Counted from the first letter of the stretch, positions 38,390 through 49,300 are shown. The stretch: DNA of 64,000 bases from Vreelandella piezotolerans (GCF_012427705.1 NZ_CP048602.1:2418001-2482000); one strand, 5' to 3'. Made by a program: numbers and translations. Notes: generated by a model from the letters alone, not told the origin.

Positions 38390-40401
38390 TCGAACAGCTC
38401 TATGGGGTCGAACTGTTCGGGCAATTTGACGACCACGGCGTCTCGCCCCTCCCCTTTGGCTTCATAACTGGCCGCATCTGCCCGGGAAATCGCCACATCG
38501 ACCGTTTCGTCGCTTTCATCGAAGGTCGTCACGCCGATGCTGAGCGTCACGCTGTACTCTTTGCCCTCATGGGTCACGGTCACCTCGCTCACCGACTGAC
38601 GCAACGACTCTGCGATACGCTCGGCCTGTCCCAGCGTACAGCTGGGCAGCAGCACGGCAAACTCATCTCCCCCTTGGCGCGCCACATGGTCACTGCGACG
38701 CACTTCCCAGGCCACGATTTGAGCGATACGGCGGAGCATCTCGTCTCCCAGCGCGTGGCCGCCCTCATCGTTGATAGGCTTGAAATGGTCCAGATCGAAG
38801 AGAAGCAGCGCAGAGGGCGTGCTGGTCTTCTGGAAGTCGGCGAATGCCTCTTCCAACCGGCGCTCGAACCCACGTCGATTGAGTAGCCCCGTCAACGGGT
38901 CGTGCTCCGCCTCCCAGCGCTGCAACGCCTCTTGCTGGCGACGCTCGGTGATGTCCTTCACGACCCCGACCAAGCCCAGCGAGTGCCCCCCTTGAGACAA
39001 CATGACCACCCGTGCATGAATGTCCAGCCACAGCGTTTCATGGTCGCTGCGCACGAACCGTAGTTGGCGCACGAAATCGCTACCGGTTTTCAGGCTGTGA
39101 ACCCACATGTCCCTCGCCCCTTCTCGGTCGTCAGGGTGCACCTGCTCCATCCACGCCTCCATGGGCGTATCGGGAGGGATATCCAGCATCTCCAGCAGTG
39201 CCGGGTTCATATAAGTGATCTTGCCGCCAAAATTGGCAACGAACATGCCCTGGGGTGTAGCGCTCAATACGGAATCCAAAAACGCCTGGCGCTCTTGCAA
39301 ATGGCCAACCAACTGCTGGCGCTCATGCTCTACGCGGTTGAAAGTCATCGCGACTTGCTGCAACTCCTGCATGCTGGTGGCGAGATCGAGACTCGCGCGC
39401 TCGCCCTTACCCACTTCACCAATTTGCGATTCAAGATGGTCCAATGGCTTGAGAATGCGCGCCAGCAGCCACCATAAGAGCGGCATCATGAGTAACGCCA
39501 GGACGAACCAAATGCCCAGCAGCTTATAAATGAACCCCGAGAGCGGTAACTGTGCTTGAGTGGTGGGCAAAAACAGGCCTACTATCCAATCGGCTGGCCA
39601 CACTTGGGCATACGCTTGCAGCGCTACGCGACCACTCGACAGTTCGGCAACCCCTTCCCCTCTCCAACCCGCCAGCGCAAGCTCTAACATCGGGTTCAAT
39701 TGGACGTTGCTGATCTCGGCGTTCACCAACTCGTGATCAGGATGGTAAAGAATTTTGCCAGAAGCGGTCGAAACGGCCGCATAGCCACTGTCACCCAAAC
39801 GAATGGTGCTCAAACGATTGAAGAGTCCGCTGCTCTTGAGGCTGACGATGCCCCCGACAAAGCCCGCAAAACGCCCGTTTTCATCCAAACGAGGAATGCT
39901 GATGAGCACCAGCGGCATACCGCTAGCCCGGCCCACGAAGGGCTCGCTCACGTAGGGGCGGCGAATACCGCGCACCATTTTGAAATACTCGAGGTCTTTG
40001 GTCTCGAGGCCCACTCGCCCCACCACGCTCGGCCAGTCGCTCAAAATCACGCCGTTCTCATCGCTGACCACCAAACCTTCGAACCAAGCCAGCAGGGAGT
40101 CGTTCTTTTGCAGCTCGTAATTCAACCAGGTGGGATCGTCTGACAGCCCAATGGCCCCGTTCAACCGCTGTAGCGCGTTGATGCGCTGGTTGATCTGTTG
40201 GGTAATCTCATCGGCCAGCAAATCGGCTTCATAGCGCAGGTGGGCGATATTGGTCTCGTGCACCATGATTTTGCCGACCTGCCACGCCATGCCCAGCACG
40301 GCCCCCGCCAAGATGGCCAGCGCACAGGAAAGCCCCAGCAGCAGCCGGCTTTTTAGCGAACGAAACGTAATCAGTCGATGGATCAGGGGGGCTAGGCGCA
40401 C
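38386..40401 (-). CDS. Membrane diguanylate cyclase with Cache, HAMP and PAS domains
   Basis: 671 residues. N-terminal membrane helix (LLLGLSCALAILAGAVLGMAW), a dCache-like periplasmic sensor (~45-290, including DPTWLNYELQKNDSLLAWFEGLVVSDENG), second helix ~300-325, HAMP, PAS-PAC (~375-490, AILDSVLSATPQGMFVANFGGKITYMN-type) and a GGDEF domain. The active motif is GGDEF at residues 577-581 with RRSD five residues upstream as I-site, and LLFDLDHFKPINDEGGH for metal. Active c-di-GMP synthesis is predicted. Convergent with and opposed in activity to the EAL protein; their stop codons overlap. Confidence 0.92.
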   Translation of the reverse strand: MRLAPLIHRLITFRSLKSRLLLGLSCALAILAGAVLGMAWQVGKIMVHETNIAHLRYEADLLADEITQQINQRINALQRLNGAIGLSDDPTWLNYELQKNDSLLAWFEGLVVSDENGVILSDWPSVVGRVGLETKDLEYFKMVRGIRRPYVSEPFVGRASGMPLVLISIPRLDENGRFAGFVGGIVSLKSSGLFNRLSTIRLGDSGYAAVSTASGKILYHPDHELVNAEISNVQLNPMLELALAGWRGEGVAELSSGRVALQAYAQVWPADWIVGLFLPTTQAQLPLSGFIYKLLGIWFVLALLMMPLLWWLLARILKPLDHLESQIGEVGKGERASLDLATSMQELQQVAMTFNRVEHERQQLVGHLQERQAFLDSVLSATPQGMFVANFGGKITYMNPALLEMLDIPPDTPMEAWMEQVHPDDREGARDMWVHSLKTGSDFVRQLRFVRSDHETLWLDIHARVVMLSQGGHSLGLVGVVKDITERRQQEALQRWEAEHDPLTGLLNRRGFERRLEEAFADFQKTSTPSALLLFDLDHFKPINDEGGHALGDEMLRRIAQIVAWEVRRSDHVARQGGDEFAVLLPSCTLGQAERIAESLRQSVSEVTVTHEGKEYSVTLSIGVTTFDESDETVDVAISRADAASYEAKGEGRDAVVVKLPEQFDPIELFD

Positions 40402-40668
40402 CAGAAATCCCTATTTCGTTAACTTTCCTTGAATGGGGTTCGCGAGTTCAGACGCTATCATGGCTCGAAAGAAATAACTTATCAAAAACAACTGAAATGT
40501 GCGCGTTGAGACAAATCAACTTAGCTATTTTTTTTCTAAACCGTTTCTTTGCGTAACGAAAGCGCCTTAACTCTAAGCCAAGCGCGTGCGAATTGATAAC
40601 CACGCTTATTTCACGTATGTTCGCCGCCTATCTCGCAAACCACCCGACAAAACATTTCGGCACACTCC

Positions 40669-42687
40669 ATGGCAAAACGTACGGCGGGTTACACCTCTAA
40701 AGGCATTGGCAGCATCACACCACTCGCCGCATTTTTAAGAGAATTCGACGACGTCCTCCCGCTTCGTCCCCTCAGTGCCCAGCCAGACGCCGTCATTGGA
40801 TGGGGGTTGAAACCTACCAGCCGCCGAGCGAGGCGCTACGCCGACAAGCGTCGTCTTCCCTACGTCGCCCTGGAAGATGGTTTTTTACGCTCTTTAGGGC
40901 TAAGTAGTGCCGGTTACCAACCGCATAGTCTCGTAGTGGATTACAGCGGCATTTATTACGACGCCTCACGACCCAGCGACCTAGAGCAGTGGCTAGCGAC
41001 CGCCGACTTTTCGTCGGAAGAAGTATCCAGGGCCGAACATTGCATCGCCTTACTAAAGCGTTATCGCTTATCGAAATATAACCATGCGCCGGACAAGCCT
41101 CTGAGCGCTAGTGGCGCCAGCGTGTTAGTGGTCGACCAAACGGCGGGGGATGCATCCATCGAGTATGGTGGCGCGAGCGCCGCCAGTTTTTCAGCCATGC
41201 TGGAGCACGCACTGGCCTATCACCCCCAGGCCAAAGTGCTGGTCAAAATTCATCCCGATGTGATTGCGGGTAAAAAGCAAGGGCACCTTACCAGCGCTCT
41301 TCAGCACCCGCGCTGCCAGGTGATCAGCGAAGATATCAACCCCTGGGCCCTGTTCGACCAAGTCGACGATGTCTATGTGGTGACTAGCCAGCTTGGCTTC
41401 GAAGCGCTCATGGCGGGCAAACGTGTCCACTGCTTTGGCACTCCTTTCTATGCTGGCTGGGGCCTGACCCAAGACCAACTCCCCTGCCTCCGGCGCACGC
41501 GTTCTCGTACACTGCCAGAAGTGTTCGCGGCGGCCTATCTTCGCTATTGCCGTTACGCCAACCCCTACACGGGCCAGCCATCCACGCTGGAAGAGACGAT
41601 ATACCTCATCGCTGACCAAAAGCGTCAGCAAGAGCGGTTGAGAGGCGCATGGCTCGCTTGCGGCTTCTCCTCTTGGAAGCGACGTTTCATCAGCGATTTT
41701 CTGGGTCCTGCTGCCCGCGTTCGTTACCAAAAGAGCCTCCCCAAGCAAGCCGTCGAGTCTCAACGGCTGCTGGTATGGTCGAGCCGTATCGACGGCACCT
41801 TCAAAACGCAGCACAGCGAACTGTTGCCTCATCTTTGGCGCATGGAAGACGGTTTTATCCGCTCGGTAGGCCTGGGTGTCGACCTCACTCAACCCCTGTC
41901 ACTGGTGATAGATCGACACGGTATTTATTACGACCCCAGTCAGCCAAGCGACCTGGAAACGCTGCTCAACGAGCATGAATTTAGCGATGACTTACTGGCC
42001 AGGGCCGCCGAATTGCGCCAGCGCCTCGTCACCCTGAAGCTATCGAAATATAACGTGCCAGGGGCGGCTGACGTTGCCTTACCCGATCATCGAACGGTCA
42101 TTTTAGTGCCGGGACAAGTCGAGAGTGATGCGTCCATCGCCACCGGCTCACCGGAGATCCGCACCAATAGCGCGCTGCTAAAAGCCGTGCGCCAATCTCA
42201 GCCGAACGCTTTCATCATCTACAAGGCACACCCTGATGTGATCAGCGGGGCTCGGGTGGGCAAACTCGATACTGATGCCAAACGTCTGTATGATTTGGAC
42301 GCTAGCCACGTCGACATCACCGCTTTGCTAGAGCGCGTGGATGCCGTGCATACAATGAGCTCGCTGACCGGTTTTGAAGCCCTGTTGCGTCATCGTCAAG
42401 TGACGACCTATGGCCTGCCTTTTTATGCGGGTTGGGGGCTAACGCAAGACGCCCTGCGCTGCCCCAGGCGCAACCGGACGCTCACCCTGGATGCCCTCGT
42501 TGCTGGCACGCTATTGCTGTACCCCAATTACGTCGACCCCACCTCTGGTCAGCTTTGCAATGCCGAGACCGTCGTCAGCCTATTGGAGCGGGCAAAGTTA
42601 CAACAATCTAATGCACAAACACCGCTACTTACATGGAAGCAGCGCCTTTATCGCTGCTATCGTAACTTGTTGATTGGAAGCCATTGA
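40669..42687 (+). CDS. kpsC: Capsule beta-Kdo transferase KpsC
   Basis: 672 residues, two related halves. Each half carries the same set: an EDGFLRSLGL or EDGFIRSVGLGV segment, a VVDYSGIYYDASRPSDLE or VIDRHGIYYDPSQPSDLE segment, VKIHPDVI or YKAHPDVISG, and FGTPFYAGWGLTQD or YGLPFYAGWGLTQD. In studied group 2 capsule systems KpsC adds alternating beta-Kdo residues to the linker started by KpsS on a lysophosphatidylglycerol-type lipid. Acts at the inner leaflet. First gene of a closely packed six-gene unit. The 267-base upstream region is AT-rich; no ops/JUMPstart motif is seen. No ribosome site is obvious. Confidence 0.92.
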   Translation: MAKRTAGYTSKGIGSITPLAAFLREFDDVLPLRPLSAQPDAVIGWGLKPTSRRARRYADKRRLPYVALEDGFLRSLGLSSAGYQPHSLVVDYSGIYYDASRPSDLEQWLATADFSSEEVSRAEHCIALLKRYRLSKYNHAPDKPLSASGASVLVVDQTAGDASIEYGGASAASFSAMLEHALAYHPQAKVLVKIHPDVIAGKKQGHLTSALQHPRCQVISEDINPWALFDQVDDVYVVTSQLGFEALMAGKRVHCFGTPFYAGWGLTQDQLPCLRRTRSRTLPEVFAAAYLRYCRYANPYTGQPSTLEETIYLIADQKRQQERLRGAWLACGFSSWKRRFISDFLGPAARVRYQKSLPKQAVESQRLLVWSSRIDGTFKTQHSELLPHLWRMEDGFIRSVGLGVDLTQPLSLVIDRHGIYYDPSQPSDLETLLNEHEFSDDLLARAAELRQRLVTLKLSKYNVPGAADVALPDHRTVILVPGQVESDASIATGSPEIRTNSALLKAVRQSQPNAFIIYKAHPDVISGARVGKLDTDAKRLYDLDASHVDITALLERVDAVHTMSSLTGFEALLRHRQVTTYGLPFYAGWGLTQDALRCPRRNRTLTLDALVAGTLLLYPNYVDPTSGQLCNAETVVSLLERAKLQQSNAQTPLLTWKQRLYRCYRNLLIGSH

Positions 42688-42688
42688 G

Positions 42689-43924
42689 TTGAAGCAGAAG
42701 CGCGCATTCTTATTCTTACAAGGCGTTTGCTCGCCCTTTTACCAACGCTTAGCCCGCCGCCTCACCGACGACGGCCACCGCGTGGTGAAAGTTAACTTCA
42801 ACGCGGGCGACCTCCTCTATTGGCAACGCACGCACAGTCATAGCCACTTGTTTCGTGGCCCTCTGAACGAACTGCCCGCCTACGTCACCTCACTATGGCA
42901 ACGCTACGGCATTACCGACCAAGTCCTGTTCGGAGACCGGCGTCCCGTGCACCGCCCAGCGGTCGACCAAGCCCCGGCCGCAGGCATTCGCACCCACGTG
43001 TTTGAAGAGGGCTACTTCCGCCCCTTTTGGATCACGCTGGAACGTGAGGGAGTCAACGGCCACTCGCTGCTGCCTCGCGATCCCACCTGGTTTTATGAAA
43101 CGGGCAAAGCGTTACCTGAGCTTCCCTCTCCAGTACGCTTTCGCTCATCGTTTAAAATCCGCGCCATGCACGATGTGGCGTACCATGTGGCCGGGCTGGC
43201 GAACCCCCTGGTCGCACCGCGCTATCGCAACCACGCGCCCATTACCGCACCGGTGGAGTATGCGGGCTACCTAAAGCGCTTCACGCTTCTCAAACAGTGG
43301 AAAAAACGCGACGCAGCACGGATTAAACGATTGATCGGAAGCGGCAAGCCCTACTTCATGCTGCCGTTGCAGCTAAATACCGATGCGCAAATTCGTGACC
43401 ACTCTCCCTACGCCAACATGGAAGAGGTCATGGACCACGTGATGGGCTCGTTTGCCGAGCATGCACCAAGCGATGCCTTGCTGTGCATCAAGAACCACCC
43501 GCTCGATATGGGACTCGTGGATTACCCCTCCATCATTCAACGTCTCTCAGACTTTTACGGCTTGGATGGGCGCATCGTGTACCTCGAGTCCGGCGATCTG
43601 AATGCGCTGATCAAGCATGCAGTGGGCACCGTCACGGTGAACAGTACCGTAGGCATCGTCTCACTGGAATCACACTGCCCCACCTTTGCGCTCAGCGACC
43701 CCATTTATAATCTGGCAGGCCTTACCTATGAAGGCTCGCTGGAGGAGTTTTGGCACCAGCCACCACCGCCCAGTGCCGAATTGTTCGGCTATTTTCGCAA
43801 TACCGTGATGCATACCGCCCAGGTAAACGGCGGTTTTTACTGCCAGCCCAGTATCGATCTCGCGGTCAATAATGCTGCGCACATATTAGAAGCCTGCCCA
43901 TCCCCTTTGGAGAAGCTGCTGTGA
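42689..43924 (+). CDS. kpsS: Capsule beta-Kdo transferase KpsS
   Basis: 411 residues from the TTG at 42689, eight bases after GGAAG; a TTG five codons earlier (42674) overlaps kpsC. N-terminus KRAFLFLQGVCSPFYQRLARRLTDDGHRVVKVNFNAGD is typical of KpsS. Further family segments: HVFEEGYFRPFWITLEREG, RDPTWFYETG, CIKNHPLDMG, TVNSTVGIVSLESHCPTFALSDPIYNLAGLTYEG. KpsS places the first beta-Kdo on the glycerol of a lipid acceptor. The next gene starts on the overlapping GTGA of this stop, suggesting coupling to the lipid-forming genes. Confidence 0.9.
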   Translation: MKQKRAFLFLQGVCSPFYQRLARRLTDDGHRVVKVNFNAGDLLYWQRTHSHSHLFRGPLNELPAYVTSLWQRYGITDQVLFGDRRPVHRPAVDQAPAAGIRTHVFEEGYFRPFWITLEREGVNGHSLLPRDPTWFYETGKALPELPSPVRFRSSFKIRAMHDVAYHVAGLANPLVAPRYRNHAPITAPVEYAGYLKRFTLLKQWKKRDAARIKRLIGSGKPYFMLPLQLNTDAQIRDHSPYANMEEVMDHVMGSFAEHAPSDALLCIKNHPLDMGLVDYPSIIQRLSDFYGLDGRIVYLESGDLNALIKHAVGTVTVNSTVGIVSLESHCPTFALSDPIYNLAGLTYEGSLEEFWHQPPPPSAELFGYFRNTVMHTAQVNGGFYCQPSIDLAVNNAAHILEACPSPLEKLL

Positions 43925-44730
43925 GTGTTGATGCAACGTACTCGACGAAGACACCACACACACGCTGCGTGCTGATCACCGGCGCCACAGGGGCCATCGG
44001 TGGAGCGCTCGCCAAGGCGTATGCGTCTCCCCAAACGCATCTGATTCTGCATGGACGCAACGTCAGCGCCTTAGAGCACGTGGCTAACGCCTGTCGCGAA
44101 AAAGGGGCTGACGTGTCGCTCTCCTCCATCGACCTCACCGATGATGAGGCACTGGCGCAGTGGCTCACCACGCTCAGTGCCGAGCAGTTGCCGGATATCG
44201 TGATCGCCAACGCAGGCAAGAACACACATCCTGATCAGTTGGGCGAGCTCGAGCCCTGGGCCGATGTTCAAGATCTGCTGGACATCAACCTCATCACCCC
44301 CATTGCCATGGCGCAGCACTTGGTGCCCGCCATGCGCGCACGGGGTAGCGGCCAACTGGTATTCATTAGCTCACTGGCAGGTTGGCATGGACTACCCAGC
44401 ACGCCCACGTACAGTGCCAGCAAAGCGGGCATCAAAGCGTATGGCGAAGCCTTGCGCGGCTTGCTCGCCCCCTGCGGCATCGGGGTAACGGTCGTCATGC
44501 CCGGCTACGTCACCTCCCCCATGTGCAATGCCATGCCTGGCCCCAAGCCCTTTGAGTGGCCACCCGAACGAGCCGCCAAAGTGATCGTTCGTGGCATTCG
44601 CGCCAACCGTGCGCGAGTCAGCTTCCCGTTTCCGCTCAACTTCGGCACTTGGTGGCTGGCCGTCTTGCCAGCAGGCGTGTCGCAGTGGCTCATCAAACGA
44701 CTGGGTTTCGATCATGTAGGAGGCCGGTAA
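43921..44730 (+). CDS. Short-chain dehydrogenase/reductase in capsule-lipid cluster (WcbP-like)
   Basis: 269 residues, classical SDR. Cofactor motif TGATGAIGGALAKAY (about residue 21), the HGRN segment suggesting NADP(H), NAGKN at about 99-103, and the catalytic Ser in VFISSLAGW followed by YSASKAGIKAYGEAL. GTG start at 43921 overlaps the kpsS stop by four bases. Next to an alpha-oxoamine synthase and PKS it may reduce the 2-amino-3-keto product, as 3-ketosphinganine reductase does; this is inference from position. The C-terminus (FPFPLNFGTWWLAVLPAGVSQWL) is hydrophobic and may touch the membrane, as in such reductases. Confidence 0.82.
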   Translation: MSVDATYSTKTPHTRCVLITGATGAIGGALAKAYASPQTHLILHGRNVSALEHVANACREKGADVSLSSIDLTDDEALAQWLTTLSAEQLPDIVIANAGKNTHPDQLGELEPWADVQDLLDINLITPIAMAQHLVPAMRARGSGQLVFISSLAGWHGLPSTPTYSASKAGIKAYGEALRGLLAPCGIGVTVVMPGYVTSPMCNAMPGPKPFEWPPERAAKVIVRGIRANRARVSFPFPLNFGTWWLAVLPAGVSQWLIKRLGFDHVGGR

Positions 44731-44731
44731 G

Positions 44732-46351
44732 ATGCTTGACCACCTGCTCCTATCGCTTAGCCTGCCGCTCTTCATCGGGCTAGTGTTCAGCCTAGCGTTC
44801 GAAGCGCTGCTGTCTCCACGGCCTGCTCCTCTCTGGCATCGCCCGATGGCAGCCAATGTTATTCATCTTGGTAGTTGGCTACTGCTATTTGGGCTTTTCA
44901 CGCTGCTGCTCCAGCGCCCCTGGTTTGCCGTGGTCTTCGTGCTGTCACTCCAGCTCGTGGTGGTCCAGTCGAGCAATACCAAGTCCAAAACGCTCAACGA
45001 ACCGTTCATCTGCCACGACTTCGAGTACTTCTGGGACGCCATCCTGCACCCACGGCTTTATGTCCCGTTTTTTGGCATTGGCCTCGCCATCGCGGCCAGC
45101 AGCGCGGGGGCCATCGCTATTGGCAGCTTTCTCTATGTGGAGCCGTCGCTGGTTAGCCAGTGGAGCACTGTGCTCTTTTTACAAAGCACCGGACTGCTCG
45201 CCGGGCTCGGGGCGGTGCTGGTAGCCGTTGGTTTACGCTCACTCGGCGCCATGTCCCTGCAACCGGTCGAGGATCTACATCGCGTAGGGCTACACGCCAG
45301 CCTTTGGGCCTATGGGGTAGCCTTGATGCGCTCGTCACCGCCTGACCCTTTGGCATCCCCCTACGCGGCTGCCAGCCAGCCCAGTGCCGTCGCTTCACCA
45401 GATAGCGCCGAGCGACCCAATGTCGTCCTGGTCCAGAGTGAATCCTTTTTCGATCCGCGCCCATGGTGTCCAGAGGTTGCGCCGACGCTACTGCAACATT
45501 TCGATGCTACCTTTACCGAGGCCGTCGAAAAGGGCGAACTGAGCGTGCCGGCCTGGGGGGCCAATACCGTACGCACCGAATGCGCCGTGCTCACGGGGTT
45601 GGCACCCAGCGCCTGGGGTGCCCGCCAGTTCAACCCCTACCGCACGCTAAGCCGTCACCCGCTACCCAGCGTGGCGAGCGCTTTTCGCGCGCAGGGATAC
45701 CGCACTATTTGCGTGCACCCCTACCCCGCTACCTTCTACATGCGCGATAACGTCATGCCGCAGTTGAGTTTCGATACGTTCATCGATATCAGCGCGTTTG
45801 ACAGTAGCGACAAACACGGGCAATACATCGGTGACCAGGCCGTGGCACGAAAGGTTGGACGCCTGCTGAAAGATGACGATAATAGGCCGCTGTTTATTTT
45901 CGTGATCACCATGGAAAACCACGGCCCGCTGCATTTGGAGGCGCCTACGCAGGCACGCTTGGCGGCGACCCTACCCAACGCGACTTGGCCGCTTGCAGAC
46001 CACCTGCGTGAACTCGCCGTCTATTTGCACCACTTAGGTGAAGCTGATCAAATGTTGGCGAACGTTAAAACCGCGCTAAACGAGCGCATGAGGCCTGGCA
46101 TACTGGGCTGGTATGGCGACCATGTGCCTATACTGCCAGATGCCTACGGGCACTTCATGCCCCCTACGGGCAGCACCCCATACATGATATGGTCGACGCA
46201 ACCAACGCCGCCCGACCAAATGCCTGCCAAGCAGCCGCCGCAGGACATAGCCGCCAACGAACTTGGCCTTCGGCTATTTAAACAAGTGTTTGGACACGAT
46301 ATAAGTAACGATGTGATCAAGGCAGAACCAGAACCTCAGGAGCAAGAATGA
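44732..46351 (+). CDS. LtaS-like phosphoglycerol-type transferase (WcbQ-like)
   Basis: 539 residues. N-terminal membrane domain with about five helices (to ~residue 190), then a periplasmic alkaline-phosphatase/sulfatase-superfamily domain. Active-site elements as in lipoteichoic acid synthases: VLVQSESFFDPR (metal Glu), GANTVRTECAVLTG with the likely nucleophile T279 and E283, ITMENHGPLH and GWYGDHVPIL. LtaS-family enzymes transfer phosphoglycerol or related head groups from phospholipids. Start is preceded by AGGAGG. One base after the SDR stop; overlaps the PKS ATG by four bases. Substrate is inferred, and a sulfatase is less likely because no formylglycine motif is seen. Confidence 0.82.
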   Translation: MLDHLLLSLSLPLFIGLVFSLAFEALLSPRPAPLWHRPMAANVIHLGSWLLLFGLFTLLLQRPWFAVVFVLSLQLVVVQSSNTKSKTLNEPFICHDFEYFWDAILHPRLYVPFFGIGLAIAASSAGAIAIGSFLYVEPSLVSQWSTVLFLQSTGLLAGLGAVLVAVGLRSLGAMSLQPVEDLHRVGLHASLWAYGVALMRSSPPDPLASPYAAASQPSAVASPDSAERPNVVLVQSESFFDPRPWCPEVAPTLLQHFDATFTEAVEKGELSVPAWGANTVRTECAVLTGLAPSAWGARQFNPYRTLSRHPLPSVASAFRAQGYRTICVHPYPATFYMRDNVMPQLSFDTFIDISAFDSSDKHGQYIGDQAVARKVGRLLKDDDNRPLFIFVITMENHGPLHLEAPTQARLAATLPNATWPLADHLRELAVYLHHLGEADQMLANVKTALNERMRPGILGWYGDHVPILPDAYGHFMPPTGSTPYMIWSTQPTPPDQMPAKQPPQDIAANELGLRLFKQVFGHDISNDVIKAEPEPQEQE

Positions 46352-49300
46352 CTAAACGTGTGGCCATCATCGGCGCCGCCCATCGTTTCCCCGGCACCAC
46401 CCCTGAAACGTTCTGGCAAGACCTGCAAGCCGAAAAAGACCTCGTCACCCAAGTGGCCCCAGATCGCTGGAGCCACGACGCCTTCTGGCACCCAGACAAA
46501 CGCCACCCCGGCACCAGCGTCACTTTCGCAGCGGGCAGCCTGGGCGATATTAGCGGGTTCGACGCAGCGTTTTTCGGCATTTCTCCCCGCGAAGCCGCCA
46601 ACATGGACCCGCAGCAGCGCATGCTGCTAGAGCTCGCCTGGGAAACCATGGAAAGTGCCGGCATCGTACCCAGCACGCTGCGTGGCAGCCAGTGTGGTGT
46701 CTTCGTGGGTGTCGCCAGCCTGGACTACTCGTACCGCTTGGCAGATGACATGGCCGCCATCGATGCCTCTACCGCCACGGGTAACACCTCGAGTATCGCC
46801 TCCAACCGTCTCTCTTACGTATTCGACCTGCACGGCCCCAGCATGTCGCTGGATACCGCGTGCTCGTCCTCGATGGTGGCGTTTCACCAAGCTTGCCAAT
46901 CCATTCGTAGCGGTGAAACCACGATGGCGCTGGCGGGCGGTATCAGCCTGCACTTGCACCCCTATGGCTTCATCATCTTTTCCAAAGCCAGCATGCTGTC
47001 GCCCACCGGACGCTGTCAGGTGTTCGACGAAGCGGGTAACGGCTACGTACGCTCCGAAGGCGCAGGACTTTTCCTGCTCAAAGATTACGACTTAGCCGTC
47101 GCCGACGGTGACAACATACTGGCCGTGGTCGCCGGGTCAGCCGTGAATACCGACGGTCATAAATCCGGCCTGACGGTACCCAATCCCAGCGCTCAAACCG
47201 ACTTGATGCGTCGCGCCTACGAGCAAGCGGGCATCTCCCCCGATGAGATCGACTATTTAGAAGCCCACGGCACCGGCACCGCCGTTGGCGACCCCATCGA
47301 AACCCGCGCCATTGGCGAGGCCATTGGCAAGCATCGGCAAACGCCGCTGCCGATTGGTTCGGTAAAAAGTAATGTCGGCCACTTAGAAACCGCCTCGGGC
47401 GTGGCGGGGCTTGCCAAAGCGCTTTATAGCCTGCAGCACCGCGAGGTGCCCGCGACCATTGGCATTCGCAAGCTGAATCCGCGCATCAAGTTCGACGAAT
47501 GGAACTTGAGCGTGGTCACCAAAGCCCAACCGCTGAAACCCAAAGGCCGTTTGGTGATTGGCATCAACTCGTTTGGCTTTGGTGGCGCCAACGCCCACGT
47601 CATTTTGGAGAGCGCACCGGAAAAAGCGGAAACGCCTCGTCAAACACCCGCTACCCCGCTGCCCATTCGCCTTAGCGCCCGCAGCGAAGCGGCCCTGACC
47701 GACAATGCGCTGGCGCTGGCCAAGCACCTGCAGGTATCCGGGCAGGATTTTTACGATATAGCCCATACGCTTTATCACCACCGTGAGCAGCACAGCCACG
47801 GCGCGCTCTGCTTTGCCAGCAGCGCTGACGAAGCCGCCACGGCACTGCGCCAGTTTGCCGAAGGAGAGGCCAGCCCCGTCATGACGCTAGAGCGCCTCGC
47901 CAATGCCCGAGGCCCGGTGTTCGTCTACGACGGTAACGGCTGCCAGTGGGAAACCATGGGCCATGACCTGCTGGATACCGACGCCGACTTCACGGCCGCC
48001 ATCGACCGTGTCGACGCTCTGTTCCAGCGCTACGGTCGCTTCTCTCTGCGTGACGAATTAGCAGGCCGCAACCGGTCAGAAGGCGAAGAGAGCCGCTTCG
48101 TACGCACCGAAATCGCCCAGCCCGCACTGTTTGCCCTGCAGGTAGCGCTGACCGAGTGGCTAAAAGCGCAAGGCATCACACCAGCCGCCGTGTTTGGGCA
48201 CAGCGTAGGCGAGGTAGCGGCCGCGTGGGCATCTGGCGCACTGAGCCTGGAAGACGCGGTCAAAGTGATTTATTACCGCAGTGACTATCAGGGCAAAACT
48301 CGCGGCCTAGGGGAAATGACGGCGGTGGCGATGAGTGCCGATGAGATCACTCCTTGGCTCGCCAAGCCCGAATTCGACAAGATCAGTCTGGCGGGCATCA
48401 ATAGTCCCAAAGGCATTACCCTGGCGGGCGATCGCGACCAGCTCGGCGAGCTGGAAGCTGCGCTGAGTGCCGACGGCACTTTTGCCAAGCGTCTGCCGTT
48501 GGATTACGCCTTCCACAGCCCTGCCATGGATAGCATCCAGTCGGGTGTGGTCGTCGCGCTGGCGGACATCGAGCCCCAAGCCACCCAGATCCCCTACGTC
48601 TCTACCGTGACCGGGGCGATCAGTGAAGGCACACAACTGGATGCCCACTACTGGTGGCTCAACATCCGCGAGCCGGTGCTCTTCGATAGCGCAGCGACCG
48701 CCCTCATCGAGCAGGGTTACAACGTCTTCGTCGAAGTCGGAGCGCACCCGATCTTACGCCGCTATCTCAACGAATCGCTGCGCCAGCAAGAGCGCAGCGG
48801 CTTGGTCTTCGGCACCATCGAGCGCCACAAGCCAGGGTTAGAGGGCTTGAACCGCACCACCAGCCAACTGCTGCTCAGTGGCTTGAGCCTCGACAGCCAG
48901 CACTTCTTCCCCGTGGAAGGTCAACGCGTGCTGCTGCCACGTTACGCATGGCAGCGCACCCAGCTCTGGGTCCAGGGCACCCACGATGGACAAGGCCTGC
49001 TGGCGCGCTATTACCAGCACCCGTTGCTTGGCTACCCGCTGGCCCAGCAAGAGCACACTTGGGAGAGCCAATTAGACACCAAGCGACAGCCTTGGCTGGC
49101 CGACCATGTGGTGGGTGAAGGGGCCGTCTTCCCCGGCGCGGGCTTCGTCGAGCTGGCGCTGGCCGCCGCGCTACACCAGAAAGAGACGCCGGTTCTCGAT
49201 ATCGAAGAGCTGGAGATTCGCGCACCGCTGCTGCTGGACGGGCCCAATGGCCGTACCATGCGTCTCACCCTCAACCCCGATGATGGACGTCTGGCCATCC

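Noticed and set aside
41191..41892. 233-codon minus-strand frame inside kpsC
   Set aside because: Shadow of kpsC, whose two halves are well conserved.
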